Position numbers and translations under genes: made by a program. Source: a virus. From it: a stretch of 28,087 nucleotides of DNA. Position 1 is the stretch's first letter. Every line of letters begins with the position of its first letter. Location: the IMG/VR virus record IMGVR_UViG_3300038701_001662, positions 1 through 28,087 of that record, one strand, 5' to 3'. The notes beneath the pieces are model-generated. The model was not told the DNA's origin. It worked only from the letters and a program-made list of their open reading frames with translations, and did no database searches. Positions 18,212-24,354 of the stretch are shown piece after piece.

Positions 18212-19018
18212 TTAGTTGTTTAAATGATTAATAATTAAATTTCGTTTGGCTTGAAGTGCTCTCGCGGCTTCTTTCTGAGTGCTGTTTTGCGGCTCATAGT
18301 TTTTCACCCAAAGGGTAGGTGTAACGCTGTTGCTGCCAAACACAACTGCGCTTCCCTCGCGTTTCTTAGCTTCGTATATTACCCAGAAGTAACCGTACTC
18401 ATCGGCCACATCAGGATTAACACATTGCGCTTTCATTTCGTTAAAGAAATCCATCTGCTTTTGGCTGTCCTCATCGTAATAGGCGATGTCTAAATCGACG
18501 TAAAGCATACCAACGGAATGTTGGTCTACGTCACCGTTTTTATAGGCATCGAACATGAACGGTATTTTTGAACGTTCTAAAACAAATTGATTGATATTAG
18601 CCACCGTTTTAAAGTCAACATCAAGACCTAATTGGTTAAAGTTTGAGTTCTCGTTGTAACTCTTAGCTTTTTTTGAGATGACGCTCTCGAACTTGTTCTC
18701 GTGTTGCTTTAAATGATGACTATATGGATTGTCCTTTACGGTTTTGTTCCAAATCTTTGGCATGTGTAGGTCTAAATGGCTATCAATAATGTTAGTAGTA
18801 TTGATAACAGATTTTACTTCAATGAAATCTGAAGTGATATCCTCAATCATTGGTGTAAATTCCTTAGTTTTTAAACCTTGAATTATAGGCTGTGAGTTAG
18901 TTTTGTACTCAGCCTTTTTGATTTCTCTTAGTTCTTCAAGATGTTTTTTTATAAACCTTGTCTGGTCCATCTTATCCGTGAACTTTTTGCCTGGATATTG
19001 TTTTATGGTATAATTCAT
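18212..19018 (-). CDS. prohead maturation protease (HK97/U35-type)
   Basis: A 268-aa protein. The core about residues 65-180 has the features of phage prohead serine proteases: a strand region IIDSHLDLHMPKIW, a candidate catalytic His106 in LKQHENK, and a candidate catalytic Ser168 in DQHSVGMLYV. The His/Ser spacing and the SVG(F/M) motif fit the HK97 gp4 (MEROPS U35) family. It would cut the scaffolding domain off the capsid precursor encoded next. Its start overlaps the stop of a 42-aa ORF by 4 bases. The N-terminal 60 residues are a lysine-rich helix that may be a binding extension. Confidence 0.88.
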   Translation of the reverse strand: MNYTIKQYPGKKFTDKMDQTRFIKKHLEELREIKKAEYKTNSQPIIQGLKTKEFTPMIEDITSDFIEVKSVINTTNIIDSHLDLHMPKIWNKTVKDNPYSHHLKQHENKFESVISKKAKSYNENSNFNQLGLDVDFKTVANINQFVLERSKIPFMFDAYKNGDVDQHSVGMLYVDLDIAYYDEDSQKQMDFFNEMKAQCVNPDVADEYGYFWVIYEAKKREGSAVVFGSNSVTPTLWVKNYEPQNSTQKEAARALQAKRNLIINHLNN

Positions 19019-19143
19019 TTTGTCACGGTTTTAGAGTTAGACAATGATTTTATCTTGTTATCTAGTGATTCTTTTAACCTTTCGTCACCGTTTTTTTCAG
19101 CCTTACGTCTTAAATCTTTTAGTTTTTCGATTTTCGCTTTCAT
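19015..19143 (-). CDS. 42-aa charged helical protein between portal and protease
   Basis: A very short ORF (MKAKIEKLKDLRRKAEKNGD then a Lys/Ser-rich tail), predicted to be a single charged helix. Its TGA overlaps the protease ATG (ATGA), the same coupling used by other gene pairs here, and it starts 1 base after the stop of the 44-aa ORF. The packing argues for a real gene. Possible roles are a scaffold peptide or simply a translational coupler for the protease; no family is recognised. Confidence 0.6.
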   Translation of the reverse strand: MKAKIEKLKDLRRKAEKNGDERLKESLDNKIKSLSNSKTVTK

Positions 19144-19144
19144 C

Positions 19145-19279
19145 TTATTCGGTTTTAAGTTTTCTTCTCTCGCTTCTTTTCAACTTTCTGTAAAATGGTT
19201 GAAATGAATATTTGTAACCTGTTATTGGGCATGTGGTTATTTGCATCTTTCCTGTATGTCCTATGATTGTACTATTCAT
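19145..19279 (-). CDS. 44-aa basic protein overlapping the portal stop
   Basis: A short ORF starting MNSTIIGHTGKMQITTCPIT and ending in a basic cluster (YRKLKRSERRKLKTE). Its ATG overlaps the portal stop (ATGAATAG), and its stop lies 1 base before the next small ORF. The basic C-terminus suggests nucleic-acid or capsid-interior binding. No known family is recognised, but contiguous packing without gaps supports coding. Confidence 0.58.
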   Translation of the reverse strand: MNSTIIGHTGKMQITTCPITGYKYSFQPFYRKLKRSERRKLKTE

Positions 19280-20669
19280 TTTTAGCGATTTCGGTTTTTA
19301 TGTTAATAGCGTTTAGCTGTTCTGGGCTTAAATCCCAGATGTGCAGTTCGCCTATAGTTTCGTTGTGTGGTAATCCTATGGCTGTTAAATAAGCGTTATA
19401 GTTGATTGCACCACTTCTAAAGGCACGTTCGGCAGTTTGTGAATGCTTTTCTGTGGTTTCGGCTTCTTCTTTTTTGTTGGATTGAAGTATCTTTAAGTGG
19501 TCATACGTACCTATTAATTCTATCCCAAGGCTTTCGGTATTGAAATAGTTATTGAAGTTGAGCATGAAATCTTCTGTCTCTGGTATAATTGTAGAATCGT
19601 AAAGTCGCTTTTCGGATGCGTTAAGGTTTTCGAACGTTCCGCCCTTTACGTAGTATTTAGCCAATAGTTCGGGTACGCCCTTTGAGGTTGCTATTGCAAT
19701 AGCATCGCTTTCGATTTCCTCGAACAACATTAAATCCTTTGTGCTGAAGCCTGTTTTTTGCCACTTCAGTGGTATTGGTGTTATTGCATTAACATATTGT
19801 CCGTCAATAATTCCATATTTAGCCAATGCCTTTTGAGCTGTTTCAATATCTTCTTCTTTATAAGGAATATACCCACCCAATGCATCATCTTTAGAATCAT
19901 TCGTAAAAACACCTTGTGGTCCTCTACGTTCTATGAGTACATTACGAGCTTCAAAGGCTTTTGTAATATTTGTTATTGGTTTAGTGAGTGCCAATAAATC
20001 CGATTTACCTATCGTGAAATCGCTATCGAACCGAATATTGGTGTTATTGAAGTGCATCACAGTATTTGGGTGCAAATCCTTATTGATGTTGTTGAAATTC
20101 TTTAGAACATACTTGCTTATAATTTCCTCTTTTTTGGTAGCTGTAAGCCAGTTGCCTGTAAGCACTGGACTTATACAATAGGGTGGAAGATTGTTAAGCA
20201 CCTCGATATCTTCGTATGTGAAACGGTTTTCCCATCCTATCGGAATCATTCCGTAAACGTAACCGTTGCCGAATACCTCGTAATTAACCTTGAGCTGTCT
20301 CAACCATTCTGATCCTGTCTGTAATGGATTTGGTTTTTTTAGAAGCTTTCTTAATTTACCACCATCTGCATCGTATTGTTCTAAGGGGATTATTTCACCT
20401 GTCTTTAAATCTTTGACCTTAAAGCGCATGTTTGCGAATGCTTCTGACTTGATGTTTATAATGGCATTAACTACTGGATTAGAGTAGTAGCAGTCTAGTA
20501 GGTAAATGAGTTCGGATAGATTTTGCCAAGTTGGTGTACCTTTAGTTAAGAATACTGAAGGTGGTATAAGGTTTAAGGCCTGTTGTGCGGAAGGTGAAAC
20601 GGTAATTGAGCTTTTGTCTACCGTTCTTAATACAAGTTTGTCGTAATTTCTTTTGAGCCAATTAGCCAT
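19272..20669 (-). CDS. portal protein (HK97-type)
   Basis: A 465-aa protein with the typical portal layout. The N-terminal region has YYSNPVVNAIINIKSEAFANM (helix, residues about 62-82), followed by LLKKPNPLQTGSEWLRQLK, a clear phage-portal motif. The wing/stem region is around residues 160-330 and the helical crown is C-terminal (TAERAFRSGAINYNAYL, then IGLPHNE). The portal forms the dodecameric ring for DNA packaging and joins head and tail. It lies about 200 bases downstream of a terminator and behind a promoter/palindrome, so the head genes can be transcribed apart from the terminase genes. Confidence 0.95.
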   Translation of the reverse strand: MANWLKRNYDKLVLRTVDKSSITVSPSAQQALNLIPPSVFLTKGTPTWQNLSELIYLLDCYYSNPVVNAIINIKSEAFANMRFKVKDLKTGEIIPLEQYDADGGKLRKLLKKPNPLQTGSEWLRQLKVNYEVFGNGYVYGMIPIGWENRFTYEDIEVLNNLPPYCISPVLTGNWLTATKKEEIISKYVLKNFNNINKDLHPNTVMHFNNTNIRFDSDFTIGKSDLLALTKPITNITKAFEARNVLIERRGPQGVFTNDSKDDALGGYIPYKEEDIETAQKALAKYGIIDGQYVNAITPIPLKWQKTGFSTKDLMLFEEIESDAIAIATSKGVPELLAKYYVKGGTFENLNASEKRLYDSTIIPETEDFMLNFNNYFNTESLGIELIGTYDHLKILQSNKKEEAETTEKHSQTAERAFRSGAINYNAYLTAIGLPHNETIGELHIWDLSPEQLNAINIKTEIAKNE

Positions 20670-20689
20670 CTAACGTGTTAGTTTTAAAT

Positions 20690-20708
20690 GGCACTCTAAG
20701 GCACTCTA
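20690..20708. repeat. tandem 10-base repeat GGCACTCTA in the portal leader
   Basis: GGCACTCTA occurs twice, ten bases apart on the plus strand, between the putative -7 element and the portal start. On the mRNA this gives two TAGAGTGCC units in the 5' leader. It may be a translational or transcriptional operator; no partner is known. Confidence 0.5.
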
Positions 20709-20711
20709 GAG

Positions 20712-20719
20712 CAAATATA
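20712..20719 (-). promoter_or_regulatory. putative -7 element TATATTTG of the portal/head operon
   Basis: TATATTTG on the minus strand fits the Bacteroidota TAnnTTTG consensus and lies about 45 bases before the portal ATG. A TTTA (not TTTG) stands about 21 bases upstream, inside the palindrome, and may be a weak -33 box. The terminator just upstream supports a new transcript starting here. Confidence 0.55.
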
Positions 20720-20725
20720 AAAAAT

Positions 20726-20746
20726 TATTTAGAATAATTCTAAATA
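20726..20746. promoter_or_regulatory. 21-bp perfect palindrome, putative operator copy 2
   Basis: Core ATTTAGAATAATTCTAAAT plus flanking T and A. It is identical to the copy at 4649-4669 except for the central base. It overlaps the expected -33 to spacer region of the head-operon promoter, the usual place for a repressor site. Geometry is 7-1-7 like Fur-family boxes. Confidence 0.72.
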
Positions 20747-20816
20747 GCGAATTAAATTAATTATATTTGGGCTTGTAGATTTATTTCATTGATTAGAGAT
20801 TTAATTTATTAAATGT

Positions 20817-20848
20817 AAAAACCCTCAGCTAGTTGTTGAGGGTTTTTT
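20817..20848 (-). terminator. bidirectional intrinsic terminator after the terminase/small-gene operon
   Basis: AAAAACCCTCA and TGAGGGTTTTT can form an 11-bp stem around a 9-base loop, with T-rich tracts on both strands. On the minus strand it follows the 56-aa gene by about 20 bases, so it closes the terminase-side operon before the separate head-operon promoter. Confidence 0.85.
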
Positions 20849-20866
20849 GTTTTAAATAAACATCTT

Positions 20867-21037
20867 TCATTTCAATTCAACTTTAAATATTTCGTGTCCT
20901 TTGTAGGTGTAAGGAAAGTCTTTTTTGCTTTTGAGATAACCGTAATTAAATAGGGTAGGATTAGAGCGACATAGTTTTGTAAGCGTTGTAAATGCTTCCA
21001 TGTTATTGTCTTTTTTTAATATCAATACGGTTCTCAT
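20867..21037 (-). CDS. 56-aa conserved-looking small protein
   Basis: A short ORF starting MRTVLILKKDNNMEAFTTLT, then KLCRSNPTLFNYGYLKSKKD and a final YKGHEIFKVELK. The composition is that of a folded alpha/beta mini-protein, and it resembles small proteins I associate with Bacteroidota phages and mobile regions, but I cannot name a family. It is the last gene before the terminator, 38 bases after the lipoprotein stop. An internal ATG at codon 13 is possible. Confidence 0.65.
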   Translation of the reverse strand: MRTVLILKKDNNMEAFTTLTKLCRSNPTLFNYGYLKSKKDFPYTYKGHEIFKVELK

Positions 21038-21075
21038 CAATGTATAAATATTTGCGTTTTCTTTCGAGTGGGAGA

Positions 21076-21309
21076 CTAATTTTTTATGATTACAGTATCG
21101 CCAATATTATACTTTTTAACCGTTGGCTTATGAAAGGTTTGCTCGTACCATCCATTTTTGTCTTTTAACAGAATAAATCCACTTTCCTTAAGTACTACTA
21201 CCGCAGTATTATCTAACTGCGTTTGTTTTCTTTTTTCGTTATAATCAATCCTCTTGTATGTTGAGCAAGAGAATGAAAACATTAGTATTAAGATGATTAG
21301 TTTTTTCAT
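21076..21309 (-). CDS. small lipoprotein in the packaging operon
   Basis: A 77-aa protein with a lipoprotein-type signal peptide: MKKLIILILMFSFSC, with Cys15 as the likely lipidated residue. The lipobox (F-S-F-S-C) is loose but common in Bacteroidota. The mature 62 residues are a small charged, beta-rich domain (VVVLKESGFILLKDKNGWYE, then KKYNIGDTVIIKN), somewhat SH3-like. It starts 3 bases after the Com-like gene. Phage lipoproteins often block superinfection by masking a receptor, which is a possible role here; expression with packaging genes would fit late protection of the infected cell. The function is inferred. Confidence 0.78.
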   Translation of the reverse strand: MKKLIILILMFSFSCSTYKRIDYNEKRKQTQLDNTAVVVLKESGFILLKDKNGWYEQTFHKPTVKKYNIGDTVIIKN

Positions 21310-21312
21310 AAT

Positions 21313-21477
21313 TTATTTTTCAATTTTAGATTCCAAAATTATCTTATCTTTTTTAAGGTTAGTGAACTCAAAGTCTGTTTTGCACCTTTTACAAAATGTC
21401 TGTATATGAGTTGGCCCAAGAGCTTCTGCTATCTTGGCATCACAATTAGGGCATCTTATTTCGGTGGGTTTGCGCAT
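21313..21477 (-). CDS. Com-like zinc-finger small protein
   Basis: A 54-aa ORF with two CxxC knuckles: CPNC at residues 9-12 and CKRC at residues 29-32, spaced 16 residues apart, so one four-cysteine zinc site. The pattern 'IRCPNCDAKIAEALGP...IQTFCKRCKTD' matches the size and layout of phage Mu Com, a zinc-binding translational activator of the mom gene. The in-frame upstream region is closed by a stop, so the ATG is secure. A 9-codon ORF (MNELDKQLF) ends on this ATG (TAATG) and may couple its translation. Its RNA or DNA target is unknown, since no mom gene is seen here. Confidence 0.72.
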   Translation of the reverse strand: MRKPTEIRCPNCDAKIAEALGPTHIQTFCKRCKTDFEFTNLKKDKIILESKIEK

Positions 21478-21530
21478 TAGAAAAGCTGTTTGTCTAGTTC
21501 GTTCATTATTATTGATTTTAAATTACACTT

Positions 21531-22835
21531 CTACCACATCGCCTTAGCCAGCATTACATATCTAGCAGCAGCGAGACAGTCTGGCTCGTGTCCGTCTGGC
21601 TCTGGGATGATGTTTCCGTTCTTGTCTATCTTTCGCATCCAACTATTAAGCCCAGAAACAATATTTGGACTATCTGGCAATACGTGTATGTTATAGCTTC
21701 GCATACGGTTAACGCCTGTCATCTGTGAGCCTTTAGGTTTCTTTACACCTCTAACTGAATAACCATGCTTTGCTAAATCCCTAAGCTCTGTTGCGCCTGA
21801 ACTGTCACCAATGCTCAGATGCTTCTTTATTTTTTGTATTTCAGCCTTTATCTGTCTATCTACATCGGTTTCGGTTTCGTTTTGGTACTTTTCTTTGTTA
21901 TACCCAAAATAGAAGTCCTCATCCTTTGTAAAGTCCGTTGCGCTGAACATTGCCCTTACTTTCTTTAGTACCAATCTATCCTTGAAATCTACGATACTAT
22001 CACGCTCTGCACCTTTTATCTTTTCTGTTAATAGATTGTATTCCGTGAAGACTTCTTTTAAATATAGGTCTGCACCATCTAAATAAACTTCTACCTCGCA
22101 TGTTGGGTCTGGTGACGATCCGAAATCCATACCGTTGGGCAAACGTATTGCGGTACTCGGTAGGGTAGAAGCCATTTTGTATTGGTACATTCTGCGTTCG
22201 GAATACGTTCCTGTTTCCCCACGTCCGTAAACCTTAAACCATTCTTCATCGTGTCGCATACTTTCGATATGCTTTTTCTCTGAAGCTGGACACATCTCAT
22301 TATCTTGGTATGTTATGATTATTTTTTCGCAGTTGTCCTTGACCTCTAACTTGGTGTGTGCCCAAAACTCAAAGTCTGGGTTAAAATCAACGTAAACCTC
22401 TTTACTACGTGCGATATAATGCTTTACTGCTTCCCAACCTACTCGGTTTCCCTCGTTGATGTATAGGATGCCACGTCTAGGGCCTTTTCCTTTGTTTGGT
22501 TTGTTGTCATCGAGATAACGGAACTGTATCTTTGTCTCGCAGTAATAACAGGTTTTGTCCTGTTTATTGTAGTAGTCGTAAAAATCCATTCCCCAAAGAC
22601 TAAATACAAACTCAAAGTCGGCTATTGCACCATCTTTTAAGTTCTCGTAGGTGTCGGTCATTATGGTGATGGTGTCCCTAAATATCTTTTCATCTTCGGC
22701 ACGTTCCAATAACCTTATGGCCATTGCAACATTCTTTCCCGCTGATTGGCCACCTTGAAGCAAATAGATATCTATGCCCTCTTTTTTTTCGAGTTCCTTA
22801 ATCTTCCAATATGTAGTCGTATAGGCTAGGCTCAA
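21531..22835 (-). CDS. terL: terminase large subunit (PBSX/Terminase_3-like)
   Basis: A 434-aa DNA-packaging motor. The ATPase has Walker A GGQSAGKN (residues 28-35) and a Walker-B-like ILYINE (residues 123-128), with a coupling region near IIITYQDNE. The nuclease half has acidic residues expected for an RNase-H-like site: Asp237 in GMDFGSSPD, Asp344 in SIGDSSGATE and Asp419 in HEPDCLAAARY. The protein is of normal length for PBSX-type large subunits. Its ATG overlaps the small-subunit stop by 4 bases. Confidence 0.95.
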   Translation of the reverse strand: MSLAYTTTYWKIKELEKKEGIDIYLLQGGQSAGKNVAMAIRLLERAEDEKIFRDTITIMTDTYENLKDGAIADFEFVFSLWGMDFYDYYNKQDKTCYYCETKIQFRYLDDNKPNKGKGPRRGILYINEGNRVGWEAVKHYIARSKEVYVDFNPDFEFWAHTKLEVKDNCEKIIITYQDNEMCPASEKKHIESMRHDEEWFKVYGRGETGTYSERRMYQYKMASTLPSTAIRLPNGMDFGSSPDPTCEVEVYLDGADLYLKEVFTEYNLLTEKIKGAERDSIVDFKDRLVLKKVRAMFSATDFTKDEDFYFGYNKEKYQNETETDVDRQIKAEIQKIKKHLSIGDSSGATELRDLAKHGYSVRGVKKPKGSQMTGVNRMRSYNIHVLPDSPNIVSGLNSWMRKIDKNGNIIPEPDGHEPDCLAAARYVMLAKAMW

Positions 22836-23302
22836 TCTTGTACTTTATTTTTATAATCGCTCTTGTCAATTATCTGTCTAGGTGGTAATGTCTTTTGTCG
22901 GTTGTCTTTTTCAAAATGTCCGTGCTGTTTAGCTAGTCTATCCCTTGCAGAACTATATCCATGAGAACCTATAAACCGAATGGTTCTTTTTGCAACATCA
23001 ATTTGCTTATCTGTAGCATCTTCGTTTTGAAGAACGTCTAATGCTTTTTCGTATGTGTCAATAATCTTTTTATCACCTCTAACAGATTCTTCTAAAGTGT
23101 AGAGTTCTTTGTCGCTCAATTCTTTTCTTAACTGCTCAATCCTTAACGAAACCTTAACGTGTGTAGATACTTCGTTTGCTTTAACCCAAATACTTTCATC
23201 TGGCATTTTAGAAGCATCATAAGCGTGTCTGTAAGCATCAGATTTGTTTCCGTGCTTTACATAGTGTTGTGCAAATGCTTCTTGTTTAGGTGTTAATGAC
23301 AT
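22832..23302 (-). CDS. terS: terminase small subunit (Terminase_2-like)
   Basis: A 156-aa protein. The N-terminus LTPKQEAFAQHYVKHGNKSD followed by AYRHAYDASKM and VKANEVSTHVKVSLRIEQLR is the classic start of Terminase_2 family small subunits, with a helix-turn-helix for packaging-site recognition. The middle is a coiled-coil oligomerisation part and the C-terminal 30 residues are basic and Pro/Gln-rich, likely to contact the large subunit. The pac/cos site is normally near this gene but cannot be identified here. Confidence 0.93.
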   Translation of the reverse strand: MSLTPKQEAFAQHYVKHGNKSDAYRHAYDASKMPDESIWVKANEVSTHVKVSLRIEQLRKELSDKELYTLEESVRGDKKIIDTYEKALDVLQNEDATDKQIDVAKRTIRFIGSHGYSSARDRLAKQHGHFEKDNRQKTLPPRQIIDKSDYKNKVQD

Positions 23303-23312
23303 ATACTTATTT

Positions 23313-23504
23313 TTAAAACTCTACTTTACTACCATTAACAAATACAGGCTCGTAAGCGTAACCCTCTACATTGTTAGAGGTTAATGTTATATTTCCTTTT
23401 GAGTGGTTTATATCTACTTTGCCTTTTGGTGTTTCGATTTCTTTTTTCATTCCGCCATAGTAGAATGTTATTGTGCTTTCTTTGTAGTGGAATTTGTATC
23501 TCAT
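23313..23504 (-). CDS. 63-aa hypothetical protein
   Basis: A small beta-rich protein starting MRYKFHYKESTITFYYGGMK, with a later KGNITLTSNNVEGYAYEPVF segment. I do not recognise a family. It overlaps the upstream HTH gene by 4 bases (ATGA) and ends 10 bases before the terminase small subunit, so it belongs to the early packaging operon. Confidence 0.72.
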   Translation of the reverse strand: MRYKFHYKESTITFYYGGMKKEIETPKGKVDINHSKGNITLTSNNVEGYAYEPVFVNGSKVEF

Positions 23505-23773
23505 CTTTTACCAACCTTTCTATAAGTCAGTCCAAGGCTATCGAACTTGATGATGTGCTTGACTTTGCTTAACTTTATATTTAATCTTTTAGCTATGGCT
23601 TCTTTGCTTAATCCCTTTTGGTGTGAGTTCATTACCTTGTTTTCGATTTCCTTTTCCTCTTTAATGTCCTTTAGAATCTGTTTTAAGGTTAATCCACTCT
23701 TTGCTATGGCTTCTGGTATGCAACCGCAGTTGTTAAACTTTACTGTGTTTTGGAATCTTATTTCTCTAACCAT
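23501..23773 (-). CDS. HTH-domain protein upstream of the terminase
   Basis: A 90-aa protein with two parts: residues 1-50 with a Cys-containing CGCIPEAIAKSGLTLKQIL segment, and a C-terminal helix-turn-helix (GLSKEAIAKRLNIKLSKVKH, residues about 54-73) of the kind in sigma-like or recombinase-type HTH proteins. It probably binds DNA. Location before terS suggests either a regulator of late genes or a packaging-site-binding partner. It overlaps the 46-aa ORF upstream by 16 bases and the next gene by 4. Confidence 0.8.
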   Translation of the reverse strand: MVREIRFQNTVKFNNCGCIPEAIAKSGLTLKQILKDIKEEKEIENKVMNSHQKGLSKEAIAKRLNIKLSKVKHIIKFDSLGLTYRKVGKR

Positions 23774-23898
23774 ATTTTTAAGCGTGCTATTCTTCTGTCG
23801 ATTTCCTCGATGCTTATTGAGCGTTGTTTTTCGTTTCTTTGTTTCTCATAGTGCTCAATTCTATCGGTTATATGCTTTTTCCCTGCTTTTGAGAGCAT
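23758..23898 (-). CDS. 46-aa charged helical protein
   Basis: A short ORF starting MLSKAGKKHITDRIEHYEKQ and ending RRIARLKIWLEK, predicted to be an almost entirely helical, charged protein. It overlaps the start of the HTH gene by 16 bases, and the heptad-like spacing supports coding. Function unknown. It begins about 10 bases after a hairpin with a T-run, so it may be the first gene of the terminase operon. Confidence 0.58.
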   Translation of the reverse strand: MLSKAGKKHITDRIEHYEKQRNEKQRSISIEEIDRRIARLKIWLEK

Positions 23899-24036
23899 GA
23901 CTTTTTTTAAAAAAAGCCGCACTTTCACGGCAGTCAGAATTACTATTCAATTCGGTCAGATACTTACTTCCACTATCTATTAAGCCTTTTTCATTCGTCT
24001 CCTTGCTGTAGTATTCCTATTCTTTCCAGCTGTCAT
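23861..24036 (-). pseudogene. possible broken or frameshifted small ORF between tRNA and the terminase operon
   Basis: An 18-codon ORF (MTAGKNRNTTARRRMKKA) from the ATG at 24036 stops at 23980. In the -1 frame a protein-like reading continues without a start codon: KGLIDSGSKYLTELNSNSDC, then RESAAFFKKSHALKSREKAY to a stop at 23861. Joined at the GAAAAAG run this would give about 58 residues. It may be a degenerate gene, a frameshifted gene, or chance; the second half also contains the hairpin described at 23909-23931. Confidence 0.3.
23909..23931 (-). terminator. weak intrinsic terminator-like hairpin
   Basis: On the minus strand GCCG and CGGC form a short stem, extended by G-U pairs, around an AAAG loop and followed by seven T residues. 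It could end the tRNA transcript. The stem is short, so confidence is low to moderate. Confidence 0.45.
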
Positions 24037-24113
24037 ACTGTTATATCACGTTACAGTAATCGTAAAGGTTTTTCAAGCTTACCTCAGTATCATTCTTTCA
24101 TCTAGGTACGTTG

Positions 24114-24186
24114 TTGCGCGGACAGGACTCGAACCTGCGACCTTTTGGGTATGAGCCAAACGAGCTACCAACTGCTCTACCGCACG
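24114..24186 (-). tRNA. tRNA with CAT anticodon (elongator Met-like)
   Basis: A full cloverleaf can be drawn. It has acceptor strands CGTGCGG and CCGCGCA, a D arm GAGC/GCTC, an anticodon stem TTTGG/CCAAA with loop CTCATAC (anticodon CAT), a 5-base variable loop and a T arm with GGTTCGAGTCC. CCA is not encoded. Pair 1-72 is a C-A mismatch, a hallmark of initiator tRNAs, but the anticodon stem lacks the three G-C pairs of initiators, so it looks elongator-like. A tRNA-Ile2 (lysidine-modified CAT) is a further possibility. It lies between integrase and terminase genes on the same strand. Confidence 0.93.
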
Positions 24187-24354
24187 ATATATAAAAAAAG
24201 CATATAGCCTTAATCTGCATATCTGCAAACAGCCTTATTGGTAAGGAAATAATTTAAGAAATGATTTATGCCTTGCTAAGTTGCCTGGACTTGAAATGAT
24301 TTGAATTGTAAATATAGTAATTTTTTGAATAAGTTTCGAGTAAAACACTATTTT

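Noticed and set aside
24114-24186. tRNA gene as the phage attachment site
   Set aside because: I found no second copy of the tRNA 3' end in the window, and the recombinase gene is flanked on its other side by the structured junction. It cannot be settled here.
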